This document shows, one piece after another, positions 12,695 to 24,746 of a DNA stretch of 64,000 nucleotides. Each line of letters begins with the position of its first letter. Position 1 is the first letter of the stretch. The notes under the pieces were generated by a model. It worked only from the letters and a program-made list of their open reading frames with translations, did not search any database and was not told the origin of the DNA. Position numbers and translations under genes: made by a program. Source of the DNA: Ophioderma brevispina (taxonomy: Eukaryota > Echinodermata > Ophiuroidea > Amphilepidida > Ophiodermatidae); the NCBI GenBank assembly GCA_023653785.1, contig JAMKCH010012693.1, positions 124,001 through 188,000 on the forward strand, given 5' to 3'.

Positions 12695-13060
12695 GCGCTT
12701 TTTCAAATGGCCGCCAAATCATAGAAAATCGAATAAAGCGTATTGTTTAACTTTACCACAAATACCATCTATAAGGGTTAGGGTTCTGCAATTAGTTTGA
12801 CCAAGTGACCGTTAGAACATGTTTTAAAACCAAACAGTGTTGTTCAGAATGACAGAGGGGCTTTTTTTTTTCAAACTGGCCGCCAAAATCATAGAGAATT
12901 CATTAAAAGCATATTGTTTACCAAAATATAATTTAAAAGGGTCGGGTTGCTGGATAATTTTTGCAAAGTGATCTCTAGAAATGTTTTCAAATAAAAACAG
13001 TGTTGTTTCAAGAAATAATTGATGGTGGGGTTGTTTCCAAAATGGCCGCAAATCAGAGAA
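12695..13060 (+). repeat. Tandem repeat, about 167 bp unit, carrying a GGCCGCC motif
   Basis: The motif ggccgc recurs at 12709, 12878 and 13044, spacing 169 and 166 bp, each followed by aaatca.aga.aa and then a run containing attgtttacc. Further blocks (gcatattgtttacc, aacagtgttgtt) repeat at the same spacing. A degenerate fourth piece may continue to about 13130. Unit length is close to one nucleosome repeat, as in many satellite-like repeats; that is an observation, not evidence of centromeric role. Confidence 0.7.
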
Positions 13061-13149
13061 ATAAATTAAAAACCTATTTCTTTACCATTACTAGAGGGTG
13101 CTTTTTCCCAATATGGCTAACAAAATATTAGAAATTAGCGAAAAAAAAA

Positions 13150-14074
13150 TTAAAAGAACATCAATTCTGGGACTTGTTTTTTGAGATTTTTACTCTAGTG
13201 GAATTTTAAAAGGCTGTTTTTATATCAGAAACATACTGTTTACAATTATAAGCTTAACCTCATCCCCACCTTTGTTGAGTAGAGCTCAATTTGGGTATAT
13301 GCTTAATCCCTGTTGGAAAATGAATATGGTATCTTTCTTCATGGCACACTAATATAAACTAATTTAAATACACATCCCAAATTCCACAAATGCATAGGTC
13401 AACGTTTTGCTGATATTTTTGATAACAATAGCCACAATTTAGAGAACTTTTGACACGAAAGTGACCTTTGCTGAAAAGATTTCAAAAGTCCAAAAGGCCT
13501 TTTAAGGGATTTGGGTCAACTTTTTTGAAGGGCCTCCCAATAAATACTGCCACCATCCCTGGGGATAGCACAATACGCACATCACATGATTGGATACAGT
13601 TGAGAGGTACAAGTATACTTTTGTAGCTTTTGGCCGTAACTTTCATACCAGAAGGGCCGTCTTGGTATATACTTTGTTAACAATGCTAATTTCATAAGGC
13701 ATCATATTGAGGAATTTTAGTTTTTTCACTTAATCTCCAGGTAGTGTTGATTGTAATCAAACAAAATGATGCACGTTATGTCGCCCTCAGTGTGACAATG
13801 TTTGTGTGCTCATTGTGTTCTCTATGGGGATACAATGAAACCCTCGTCATTGCATATGAACATCAACAAGTCCCCGGCCCGTTTGTAGAAGTTTTTTTCC
13901 AGATTAGATCCCGTCTATGCCATGTTAGGAGAAAACTGGACGTGAAAGTATGTGAACTGGGTGCGGATGCTAGTTATATTAGATAGAGAATGGTTATAAA
14001 AAGGGTTAGATTTTACTACCTCACCAGAGCCAAGAGCCAAGTTGCCCAATTTTAGGCTGACATATCTATCTATC
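13150..14074. other. Intergenic DNA, nothing recognised
   Basis: An 80-codon open frame at 13744-13986 (+) is the longest. It shows no recognised motif and no splice or promoter context that I can support. Confidence 0.3.
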
Positions 14075-14099
14075 AAACCTCTAGGGATTGGATATTTGG

Positions 14100-14462
14100 C
14101 TAGTTAGCTCCAGGCTAGTTAAATTCAGGAACTCTAGAGGCGCTGCATTTAGGCTAGTTATTTTCTGACCGCTTAGGCTAGTTTTTTTTTGGAACCCTCA
14201 GGCGAGTTATTTTATGGGTCCCTCGTGAGTTTAAACTTTTGGTCCTTGGGAGCACTAAATTTTTGTCCCATGGGAGACTAATTTTTTTTGTCTCTTGGAA
14301 AGTCGTTTTGGTCGCTCAGGCTAGTTATTTTTGGGTCGCTCAAGCTATGTTATTATTCTTCTCCCTAGTTATTTTTTTGGTCCTCATGCTAGTTATTTCT
14401 GATCCCCAGGCTAGTTATTTTGTGGTCGCTCAACGCTATTTATTTTATCCAAACAAATTATA
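14100..14462 (+). repeat. Left-arm array of 22-24 bp degenerate units
   Basis: About fifteen units, most containing ggctagttattttt preceded by ggtcgctca or a variant. In the middle (about 14240-14300) units switch to a tccttgggag or tcccatgggag type. The array is interspersed with CTAG and TTA and has no coding potential. Confidence 0.8.
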
Positions 14463-16744
14463 GGTTGTTTTAACAAGAAAAAAGAAATAAGGGGAATCAG
14501 AAGATTACAATCTGCTCCGGGTCAGGAGGATTGAACATGAGAACGATCAACATAGACTCTTGGGGTTTGGGTTGGGATAGTCCTGGAAATAGTCAAAGTA
14601 AGATGGAACACCAATTTGTATGATTTCCATGACAATATATGAGACTTAAACTCATAAACAGTTGTATTTTCATGCATTGGGCGACTGCATTGAGAAAAAT
14701 TGGTTGTGAATAACATGGGCATACATTGATAAATTAGACTTTTCAAACAACGAGTTTGTGAGCCTTTTGTAACATATCTAAGTGGAATAAGTTATATGAC
14801 TGTGGCCGTGGTATGATTTTAAAGAGAAAAATATTAGCATGTAATGCAATATTTGCTAATTTTTGACACCTTAACCTTACCTGCATAAATGGTTTGGCAC
14901 TTCTTGTTATGCATAAAACGGGGTTCCTAGGGACCACCCGCCACTATATAACCACTTTCCTAAAGATTGTTAGGATGACAATCCACCACATGTCAAGGCT
15001 TCAAAGACATCAACAATAAAGAAGGAAAAACTCAAGAAAGTGTGTTCAGTAAAAAAATAGGGAAAACATTGATTTTAAATTTCGCGTCAAAATGTGCGAA
15101 AAAGCCAGTAATTTGTTTCTCTGCATTTTCTACGCGCATTTCTGTCGCCTAGACCGTGCTGATTGCTTTAATATGGTTGCAAATGAACTATATTTTACCA
15201 TATAACGCACCAAACATAATGTCTCATGTCCATTGAATATTGTTTAGGGTTACTGGAGAATTTGCCTTAGCCTAGTTCCTACAGTAAACAGGAGGGAGGC
15301 CTATATCAATATTATGGCTCCAATGTCCTAACTATACTTTGCAAGATTGTTTTAAGTAATTAGTTACTTTGGTTGTCACTAGTGTATGCATTATGAATCA
15401 GAATCACAGTAACTCTAAATTATAAGATTTATCATTTTTGTCATGGGCACTTCCGTTAGTTCATACGGGGGGGGGGGGCTCCTATGTTACCCATCTAATG
15501 AACGCAAAACACGATTGTGGATTTGAATTTTTTTGCACCAATCAAGCGCACTAAAAGTTAGACAAATAGCAAAAATATAAACAATATCTTGGGCCCAGCC
15601 TTAAAAAATTGCCGGCTGAAAAACTAAAGTTGGTTACCCTAGGACCCGCCCCCTATGGCAGTTAAGTGTTAAATTACCAAAAAATTCATGTATACTCCCA
15701 ATTCTCATTATTGAGAACTGTCATGTAAAGAATGAAACCAGGGTTGTTAATTAGCAAGAATGCACAGAAAATAAGGTTGTATAAAGGTGTAAATCACCAG
15801 TTTATTCAAGTGCACTGCTTCAAAAACTGGTGGCACTTTAAGCTCCGGTAAACAATGTATTGAATAACTCCAGTTGGTGTAAAGTATGGAGCACTTTTAC
15901 ACTAAAAGGTCCATTGCCCGATCGTATAGCCTCGTCCCCAGAAGCCCCAGGATTTTTACATAACGGAAGTGATACACATTTTGGCATCAGAAGAAAGCCA
16001 CTATTTTTTCTCATTTACCCTGTGAAATCTTAGAGGCCCAAGGATTTTGGTTTGGAATAGGTTATTAGTGAAAATATGCCCCTTTTTGGATCGTTCAGGT
16101 ATTAAGTTTAGCCAGTACTCTGGGGCTTACAAAATCACGTTTTTAGCTGCTCGCATCAAAACGGATTGCAATATCGCGCAAAAACTTTATAAGATGGGGT
16201 TTTGGAGTGAAGGGCCAATCTATCAATATGAAACATTCCATAGCCTTAATTCGGGCCATCCCCCTTTAAATTGAAGGATCACAAGGGCCATTTCCCATGG
16301 TTCACAGGCCATCTCCAGTAGGCCATCTCCAGTAGGCCACCTCTAAAAATGCTACCATTATTTCCGATAAAAAAGTATTGAAAATGGAGCAACATCAATC
16401 AAAGTGTGGAAGGAGATTCTAGTTGCAACTACTATACCAGTCTACGCAATCCCTCGCCAGTTGGTCAAGCCCCTGAAGTTCTGCTGTTTTCAAAGGGACT
16501 TCCAGTAGCCTACTGCCTGACATGACAAATTGAGGTGAAAATGGGTCAGAGTTTGTGGCTTCTAGCTGTGAGGATAAAAGAACAACATTCCCCCTGCCAC
16601 AGTAAAATACCATCACTTGAAAATTTGATCAATATAAATACATCACAGTCCTTAAATAATCTGGATAAATGCATCATCATACCTATTGAAAGGCCTTAAA
16701 ACTGGCCCTAGCGAGGGACCGAAGAAAAATATATCTGGCTTCTA

Positions 16745-17235
16745 TGGCTCTTATAAAGCCTTCTAGCAAATGGCTAGAATGCTTTGCTCTTATAATCACC
16801 AGAAATCACTAGCTGAACAGAAAATATCTAGCTTGATGAATTACTACTCTACTAATACCTACTCTAAATGACCAGAAAAACTATCTGAACAACCGACCAA
16901 AAAATAACTAGCTTGAGCAACAAAGAAATAACATAATCCTGAGGACCAGACATACTTCCTAAGCGACCAAAACATAACTCGCCTAAGCGAGAAACCAAAA
17001 ATACTATCCTAAGCGCCAAAAATAACTAGCCTAAGCGACCAAAAAATACTAGCCTGAGCGGACCAAAATTACTATCCCAAGGGACAAAAAAGTATTCTCC
17101 CAAGGGAACGAAAATTATTCTCCCAAGGGAAAAATTATTCTCCCAAGGGTACAAAAAGTACAATAACTAGCCTGAGGGTCCAAAAAATAACTAGCCTAGC
17201 AGCCATAAAATAATACCTAAAGGGGCGTCCTCTAT
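16745..17235 (-). repeat. Right-arm array of 22-24 bp degenerate units
   Basis: This is the inverted counterpart of the left array. Units on the plus strand read accaaaaaataactagcctg and close variants. Four consecutive units of the attctcccaaggga type lie at about 17070-17150, matching the CCCTTGGGAG block of the other arm. The inner end fades into more diverged units toward 16745. Confidence 0.8.
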
Positions 17236-17389
17236 AGTTTCTGTAAATTTACTAGCCTGAGGCTAACTACCAACTATCCATCCCCAAACTCTAGGATCTT
17301 CTTGCTTTCTGATGTTATGTTAATAATGTTATCCTCACCTGATATTAAGTGAATACTCATGACATACCATCTTAAACTCCAGAAAACTT

Positions 17390-17560
17390 GGAATATTAGT
17401 CAAATAAGCTAAAATATTGAAAAAATGGCGGCCATTTTGGAAATTGCTGGTCTACCCCCTTGCACATCAAAAAATGTAGCTAATACCTTTTTGGGTTCCC
17501 AGTGTCTGCATTCGACAATATGGCAAAAGTTTTAACCAAATATAGCAGAAACAAGACGAG
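17390..17560 (-). repeat. Inverted copy of the GGCCGCC/tattagcta dispersed repeat
   Basis: On the plus strand aaaaaatggcggccatttt, ggtctacccccttgcac and aatgtagctaatacctttt appear in the reverse order and orientation of the unit at 2870-3050. Confidence 0.65.
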
Positions 17561-17564
17561 TCCT

Positions 17565-18495
17565 TAAAAAGGACAATCTTCGCATTTATTGCACAATTTG
17601 TGAAATGAAACAACAATTGAGTTTTGTAACACTATATTGTATGAATACTATGCAGGCCTCAACATAAAATCAACTTTATTGTGAAACAAAAGACATTCAT
17701 TTTCATGTTACTTTTTCTGATACTCTGGTATTTATGTTGAAGTAGAATCGAATGCATGGAACACCAACTTCAGTTTTACCATACTTTCCCTTTTAAAGTT
17801 ACTTCTTTATCTAGTTCAAATGCCAAATCACTATTGTGTAGTATCCTGTCATACATTGCTGTACAAAGTTGTTCCTGTTTAGCCACACATGAAATATTAG
17901 TTGTCCTGCTTAATGACATGTTCCACTGCTATCCAGTGTTAAGGGGAAAAGGTTATATACATACAACATTTAATTCTTGTACCACACTTGTAATATTATA
18001 ACATTGAATATTATTTTGGATATAAATTGGCCTATAGAAGGCATTCTACAGTTTTAATGTGTCAGCAAATTTTTCAATCTGACCCAACCATTCAGAAAAA
18101 ACTGTTACATAGCTACCATTAGGTTAGGACTAGTCTCATTTAGTGCAATCAGGGAATGTCACTATCACTATGTGCAAGTAGGGTATGTATATCACTGACC
18201 ATGGCCATACATGGAAATAGGAGACTCTTGAACTCAACAAACAGTATCGTACCGCTGAAATGTAACCATAGAGGGCTGTATCACACCCTAAACTGAGTAC
18301 CACTGCATGGGGGGTTGGTCACTTCAGGATTATCTTCTGCCTGGGAGAAGAAAATGGCAACTCTCAATGCAACAAAATGTCCCAGACTATATCATCTCAA
18401 TATTCTCTTCAAAATGACTCCAACTATCATCTATCAAAATATCCGCAGATAGACCATCATCTATCAAATAACAAAACACCATTCACTCGTACGCT
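17565..18495. other. AT-rich flank, nothing recognised
   Basis: An 81-codon open frame (17756-18001, +) has no recognised motif. Near 18425-18475 the sequence atctatcaaa is repeated, a short simple repeat just outside the large inverted-arm element. Confidence 0.3.
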
Positions 18496-18868
18496 ACGGG
18501 TCCCAACGATGCAAATATAATTTTTTTGTAATTTCTAAAAATTGATGAATAGTTTTAATATTCATTTTTAAAAAAAGACAAAACTTAAAAAAAATATTCA
18601 TTTTTTTGTAATTTTGTATTTTTTAATATTTAGAGAGTATTCACTATTTGTTTGTTTTTGTCAATTTTTTTTAAGTTTACAAAAATATTTTTCTTCTAAT
18701 TTTCATTTATTATGCGTTTGTAATTTCTTTCCCATGTTTGTTTTTTCGCAATTTTTTAATTCGAGCATTTTTTAATTTATCGCAATTTTTTCAATTTTCG
18801 CAATGAGTAACTTTATAAGTTGCCGGGAACCAAGCTAAGTCTGGTGGTTCCCGTTCCATTGGCACTCT
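18496..18868 (+). repeat. Left inverted arm, AT-rich with subrepeats
   Basis: Short motifs such as gcaattttttaatt and gtaattt recur along the arm, so the arm itself is partly an array of degenerate direct subrepeats. Its end borders a ggttcccg block shared with the right arm. Confidence 0.65.
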
Positions 18869-19156
18869 ATATACTGAGTTGGGGCAAGAGTCTTAGTTGG
18901 GCTACCACGCAGTGCTATGGACGTAAACATATACACCCTGCATGCTAGTGTATCATTGGTTTAAAGCTCTCAGCACCCAAGAACCCTACTACTTATAGAG
19001 GTCAGTAATAATTATTATAGGGGTTGTAGAGAAAGAAAGAAAACTCTAAGCTACAGATAGCATTCTCATAAAACTTCGTCCTACATTCCATTTAAGAACA
19101 AGACCATGAAAGTTCAAAAAGGCAAGAAAATTCTATATAGACAGAGAGAGCTATAA

Positions 19157-19507
19157 TTATGTGTTTGTGAGTGTAGACTTGTTACCAGTATCCGGGCCAG
19201 TACAGGCACATATGGCAGCCAAATGCCCCCATTGCAGGAAAAGCAATATCATTCTTTTGAAAGGGAATGAAAGGGGGAAACTTGTTGCCCTAAAAGGCCT
19301 TTTGGTTTCTAGAGAGGAATGGAAGGGGTAAAGGATAGAAGCTGAAGAAGAGAAGGTGGACACGTGGCGGGATCGAATCCGGATGCCTCCGGCGCACCAT
19401 TCCCCTGAGCAGGGATGGCAAAGCCACAGAGCGAAGAGGAAGTCAGCTGGCCAGTCAGCAATATAATCTGCCCATATGAGTGTTGGTACGGATGAACGTC
19501 GTCGCAT
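19157..19507 (-). other. 116-codon open frame over a tRNA-like (SINE-like) segment
   Basis: The open frame matches no family I recognise. Within it, on the minus strand, tgctcagggg (19411-19402) resembles a pol III A box and ggattcgatcc (19380-19370) resembles a B box, spaced as in a shortened tRNA head. I take the frame to be incidental and the segment to be a possible tRNA-derived SINE. Confidence 0.3.
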
Positions 19508-19689
19508 CTGACTAATTAGTGCATTTCTAGCCTCAGCTCATTGCGTTTGATCGAGTTTTGGTCGGATGGGCTAGAGTAGATGATTTTTAAAAATGAATCA
19601 GAACTAGGATTTGATAGTAAAACCATAGGTATATTTACGTTAATGTACGTGTTGTAGTAATGATACGAGGGCAAGTAAGGTGTAGGGGT

Positions 19690-21120
19690 CACCTAAATGC
19701 CCCCCGCACTAAATTGGGGGTCACTTAAATTGCTTAAAATATACAAAAATACCACAATAGGAAATGTAATGAAGTTGTCAGTATTTTCAGGGATAGTAGA
19801 ATTCATCCGTGGAGGTCTAGTGAGGTGGCAAAATGCAAGTATTTGGGGGGGGTGTGGCAAACCATTGCAGGGGGTGCACTTTAAAATGCGACTTATATGT
19901 GGCCTATACCAGATGGTACAAAAGAGCTTTCAGTGTGGAAGGAAACAGTTAATCTCATGTGGTTTTTCTAGATCGGAATTTTATGAGGAATTATGTTAGG
20001 TAAACAAGCCCGCCGAATCCTGAACGCACCCCATAAATATTTCCGGGGGGGGGGGCCAAAAAATACTATATGGTACAAATGAAGACAAAATAAATATATG
20101 GGTGTAGTGACCATGAAATTGTAGTAGGTTCAAGGGATAGTATAGTTCGGATGTGGATCTGGTAAAGGTGGAGAGGGTTAAAATACCGTATTTTGGGCGG
20201 GCAACCCAGGGGGAGGGCCTTGAATATAAAGTTGTTCTTTATAATTATGTGCCTACTCAGGGCGTGGTATGAAAATAGCTTCCAGCTCAGGGTGTGGGGA
20301 TTTGTCAAGATAAAAGTGATCATTGAAGCTTTTATGTTTGATATTGTGAGAGAAAAGGGATCATTGGTTGTATATTGATGGACTGGGGGGGGGGGGGGGG
20401 GGTTATGAGTGTCAGACGTGATGTCAAATTGTGGTTCAAGGAGAGGCATTTGATATCCAAAAAATATGGAAGTGCTTCCCCACCACCACCACAAGGGTAG
20501 CAAAATATATGCGCATGGTACATAGTTCTCAATTATCATTAAAGGTTGCAAAACATTACCATTTTAAAATAACACATGAAAATCGTCTAGTTATTTTACA
20601 CTACTCCACTGCCTTCATAAGCTCATGTGGATAACAAAAAACCCGTTTCATAAGGAGAATTAGAAAACTACTATATACTACATATGGAAGACAACGACAA
20701 ATAGAGAAATTAACGCTACTAACCCTGTTAAAAACCAAAGAATTCTAAGCTTATTATATGACGGGTCAATATAAGTTGTATGGGGTAAATGACCACCCCT
20801 CTTTAAAAAAACACCGGTAAATTACTTAAAACACAACACAACAAAATATGTTGGCTTTTATATAATTGTTAATTCATGGAAGAAGTGTTATTAGGTGATA
20901 ATCAATATGCTTGTAACTGTTCCTCGTAAAAAGGTAAGTGGGTGACAGGGCTAAATATAAAAACGCAATGCGGTCCCCTCTATGGAACTCTCTGTCCAGC
21001 ATATCTGTTCACCACCCATTGCCCTCCATTGAAATTTCTCATTTGATTGTTTGCTGCTGTTCTTCCGGGGGGGGGGGGCCCTCCATCTTGGAAGAAGCTA
21101 TGTAAGGTTGTTAAGAACCC
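19690..21120. other. Interior of the 5.6 kb element: G-rich low-complexity DNA
   Basis: Runs of G occur near 19846, 20044, 20385 (18 G) and 21066. Blocks of the type gggtcac.taaat near 19686-19730 look like simple repeated DNA. The open frame at 20551-20066 (-, 161 codons) owes its length to low complexity and a proline run from the poly-G tract; no domain is visible. Confidence 0.5.
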
Positions 21121-21425
21121 CTTGCAGCATCGTGTCACCCAAAGACCCAATCTTTTTTAAAAAACTCACCCAAAGCCCCCATATTTTGTGAAAATTGTAC
21201 CAACTGTCACCCAAAAAGACCCCTATTTGGACGAAAATGTTGAAATTTTCATCCAGGAAACCTTTCATTTTTTAGAAAATTTCGCAAAAAGTCTCACCAA
21301 ACAAGACCCCCATTTTTTCGAAAATTTGCCAATTGTCACTCGGAAAGCCCCTTATTTTGGGGAATTTGGCTGTTGTCTCTACCCCAAAGACCCCCTATTT
21401 TCAGTCTCTGTCACCGAATGTCCCA
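21120..21425 (+). repeat. Degenerate tandem repeat of GTCACCCAAAGACCCC type
   Basis: Blocks such as tcacccaaagaccc, tcacccaaagcccc, gtcacccaaaaagacccct, tctcaccaaacaagaccccc and gtcactcggaaagcccctta recur, each followed by an att(t)n and gaaaatt run. Spacing is irregular at roughly 45-70 bp. It keeps a frame open by chance at 21188-21511. Confidence 0.65.
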
Positions 21426-21499
21426 TGGTTTGGAGGCGCGGAGCCTTACACCCATATCCATTTAATATAGGTGAGTGGATCTCATTTCCATCACTATTA

Positions 21500-21605
21500 A
21501 ATCTATTATAATATTATGTTGTTAATAATAATAATAAATAATAATAAAACCCAACATTTATAGGCTTCCGTAAAAACCTCAAGGCGCTTTACACAAACCA
21601 CAGAG
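21500..21605 (-). repeat. Possible L2-like 3' tail
   Basis: An AAT-type microsatellite followed by acatttataggcttccg and aaggcgctttacac has the layout of the tail at 10990-11080 (AAT repeat, tttataggcgcattacacac). It may be the 3' end of a separate L2-like copy, with nothing of the coding part recognised beside it. Confidence 0.35.
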
Positions 21606-23684
21606 GAACACATCAAACCATGCACTAAATACCAAACTCAATATCTTAAAAAAGTACAAACTTAGTTCTTACTATCTAAAATTACAATATTTAGCCAAAG
21701 CCTTACAAAGTTCAAAGCAAACTCAAAATGTCATTTAAACTGCTTACTCCAAATATACATGCAGGACGGTTTAAAAGCAGCAACATAACATACAAACGAA
21801 ATTCGTAAAAAAAAACGCTAATGGTCATTTTTAGTATGTAAAGCTCTTGACCGTAATGTGATCATAGCGCTGTGTTGTTGTATTGTTTGTTTTGTATCAA
21901 TGTTTGTGTGGTATTAAAACGGGACCACTAAACCCCTTACCCTCCTGCACCAGACCCTATATATCATGCCGATGTTAAAATTAAATAGTATTAGTAATTA
22001 ATTAAAATAAATGAGTTTTGTTACCTTTGTATAATTCGTTTGTCCATGATTAAAAATTACAATAACAAAGCAAAACAGCAGTTCGGTAGTTGCAGTTTTG
22101 TTTTTTTGTTTTAAGTAATTTTCTGATGTTGTAATTTCACTAGGGGTGGGCATTTATCCCCCCTCCACAGCTCAGTTATATTCACTGTCATATCATTACT
22201 AATCAATATATATCACAAAATATAACCTAGCTTCCATATGTTTGGTTACTGCCGGGTTGTTAGTTGAGGTTCTAGGGGTTTAGTTGATCTTATCTGTCAT
22301 ATTATTTCTTCCCCCCCTCCCCACAACAACAAAGAATTAGTAATAATAAGACAATTTCCTTGTTTTCAGTTAAATGGTAATGTTTTGCACCCAAATGAAG
22401 GATGATAGGTGTGGACCCATGCGTATATGAGAGCCTTTCCGGGGGGTCTGTGGTTTCTCCTTGTGGGTGGCGGGGCTTGTGGTTTGGTGTTAGGTGCGTG
22501 GGGCAGGGCGGTGTGTGATGTGAGGGGCGTGGGGCGGGGTGGATATCTTTGGGAGATATAAATCAAATTGCCTGTCCTTGGTTTTGAGTCCCCCCATTTT
22601 GGACATCAAAATGACACTCAATGACCCCCCCATTCACTTCAATCTGCATCCAATGACACCTTCTTTTCATAATATCAACACAAAGCTTCAGACCCCTTTT
22701 TGAAATATCCCACCCATGAAAGCTATTTTGTGCCTTATGGTGCACATAAAAAGTAGCATATTGAGCCCCCCCCCCCCGCCCCATGGGTTGCCACCCCAAA
22801 TACTGCCATTTTGCCACCTCACCGACTACACAGAGGAAATCTCTCAAAAAACTGTTTAGGATTTAAACCACTGATTCTTGTGAGTTATTTTTTGATATTC
22901 CAGCACTTTCCGTGTCTTTCTTACTAAACCAGGGTATTTCGTGCCGCCCCCCCCCCTATTTACCCTCGTCTCCTCCTCCTCACGAGTACCATTATCCAAT
23001 ACCTGAATCAGTTTGCTTCTTAGCTCATATTACGGTCAGTGGGATTTATTGGTCTCATATGTACCCTAATAATATTAATTTTGTTGTTTTTGCCCCCCCC
23101 CCCCCCACACCACCCACAATCACCTAACCCCTCCTATCTAGTGGCTGCGTCGGATTCGGGCTTTTTACCTAAACAATAAACCATATTCTTTATCCTCATA
23201 AAATTATGATCTATAAAAAACACATGAGATAAACTGTCCTTCCAGGTGATACCGAGCTCATTTTAGCCTGGACTATACTTTTATTATCCGTATTATATGC
23301 TGATATAAAAGAACAAAATAAAGGAAATGGACACATAAATTATCACCACGAAATAAAATAGGACAAAGTACTCCCAATGTTATTTATGATGCAGTCCTTT
23401 CACATTTGTGTGGGACAATGACCTGGCAGCCCCTCAAGATTTGCGTGCAGCATACACCTCACACAAGTCGGTGGATCGCTGACCCGCGGTTGCACCGCTT
23501 CTTAGCACAGGCCGGCAAGGACAAGTTTCCAACACAGGAGAGCAACCAAATTGTGTAGGATATTTTGAATATAATTTCAGTCTTACAGCACATCACATTC
23601 TAACCCCTAACCAGAACCCATTTGGCATGAATGGGAATTTAATGGTTTCAGTAGAAGTTCTTAAAGGAAACCAAATTAATGTAT
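21606..23684. other. Interior of the 5.6 kb element: no gene seen
   Basis: Poly-C runs lie near 22768, 22946 and 23093 (14 C). Around 22570-22850 there are tgaccccccc and aatgacac blocks in the style of the 21120 repeat but more diverged. No coding domain was found. Confidence 0.4.
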
Positions 23685-24095
23685 TGACCAATCAGCAGGA
23701 GAGAGTGCCAATAGGAACGGGAACCAACAAACTTTAGCTGATTCCGGCAAACTTATAAAGTTGCTCATTGCGAAAAAAAAATTAAAAAAAAATTTTTCTT
23801 TTTTTAATTAAAAAATTGATTAAAATTAAAATAAAAAATTGCCTTAAACAAACAAAATGTGGGAAAAGAAATTACAAAACCGAAAATATGGAAATGAAAA
23901 AAATAATTGTAAAATTTTAAAAAATGCAAACACAAATTATTAAAAAATGAAAAAATACAAAAATTACAGAAAAATATTGAAAATAATTCAGAAAGAAAAA
24001 AGACTAATGTATAAAATAAAAAATGAATAGAAAGATTCACAATATTTCTTTAGAAATTGCAAAAAAAAAATATTTTGGCATCGTTGGGACACCGT
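23685..24095 (-). repeat. Right inverted arm of the 5.6 kb element
   Basis: It mirrors 18496-18868: inner gtgccaataggaacgggaac, then a long A-rich run containing attgcgaaaaaaaaattaa, then outer atattttggcatcgttggga. The strand is opposite to the left arm. Confidence 0.65.
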
Positions 24096-24714
24096 GATTC
24101 CCCTATGTTAACCCACGTCTATCAGCTTTAAATGGTTATCTGTTATCCTCAAAAGAGACCAACTCATTCACCTTCCCGTCATCGAGGAGTTGAAGCCGCC
24201 TTTATTGTGATAATGGGCGCGGGCGACACGTCTTATATAAACCGTGAATCCTAGCAACGATCACTATAGAAAAAAAATATTGCAAAAAAAATTGTATGAA
24301 GGTGGCGAAACGAGGTGGTACTGAACTTGCCTCGAGAGCGGAATATTATGTTCAACTAAACTCCCGTCATGCGTAAGCGACGGCAGCGTGAGCAGTGGCA
24401 TGGTGTGATTTGATGCGTACATTGAGTGTACATCGATGATCGCAAAGCCCAGTAAGACTCAAATCATCCAATGGCAATATACTCTAAAGAGCTATTAAAG
24501 CTGTACAGTTCGATGCGTCGATGTTTACATTTTTAGGGGTCTTTATGGTCATTCAACAACAATGTCACAGAACATACGGGACGTGCCACAGGCATCCTCG
24601 TCTTCTATGTCCAGCTTCTTCTGGTCCTTCCCCTTTTTGTGCAATCTTGGTATAACAATGAGCCGTTGTTTCATTAAAAAATGTCTAAATTGTTGGAAAA
24701 GTAGTTCAATTTGA

Positions 24715-24746
<32 letters not shown>

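Larger units (their letters stand above)
14075..17300. mobile_element. Foldback/TU-like element with arms built of tandem subrepeats
   Basis: Two long inverted arms (about 14075-14462 and 16745-17300) enclose 2.3 kb. Each arm is an array of degenerate 22-24 bp units. Left-arm units read gctcaggctagttatttttt-like; right-arm units read the reverse complement, aaaaaataactagcctgagc-like. The arms are collinear: an outer unique block (left aggaactctagaggcgctgc, right ggggcgtcctctatagtttc), then CAGGCTAGTT units, then a CCCTTGGGAG block, then CAGGCTAGTT units again. This architecture is known for Foldback elements of flies and TU elements of sea urchins. The interior shows no recognisable transposase, so this copy is probably nonautonomous. 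No clear target-site duplication was found. Confidence 0.75.
18496..24095. mobile_element. 5.6 kb element bounded by inverted arms of 370-410 bp
   Basis: The outer left end reads gggtcccaacgatgcaaata and the outer right end atattttggcatcgttggga, inverted matches. Each arm runs inward through very AT-rich sequence (left 18496-18868, right about 23685-24095) to a matched inner border: left gccgggaaccaagc and ggttcccgttccattggcac, right gtgccaataggaacgggaac and agctgattccggc. The interior has no recognised transposase or integrase. It contains a possible tRNA-like SINE piece, a tandem region at 21120-21425 and many poly-G/poly-C runs. It is probably a nonautonomous DNA element that has taken later insertions. 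Confidence 0.65.

Noticed and set aside
12776..12795. Telomere-like ttaggg
   Set aside because: Only one and a half units; no array.
14075..17300. CRISPR-like array interpretation of the short repeats
   Set aside because: Units are contiguous and degenerate with no spacers, and the genome is eukaryotic.
20066..20551. 161-codon open frame on the - strand
   Set aside because: Length comes from low-complexity DNA and a proline run encoded by a poly-G tract; no domain.
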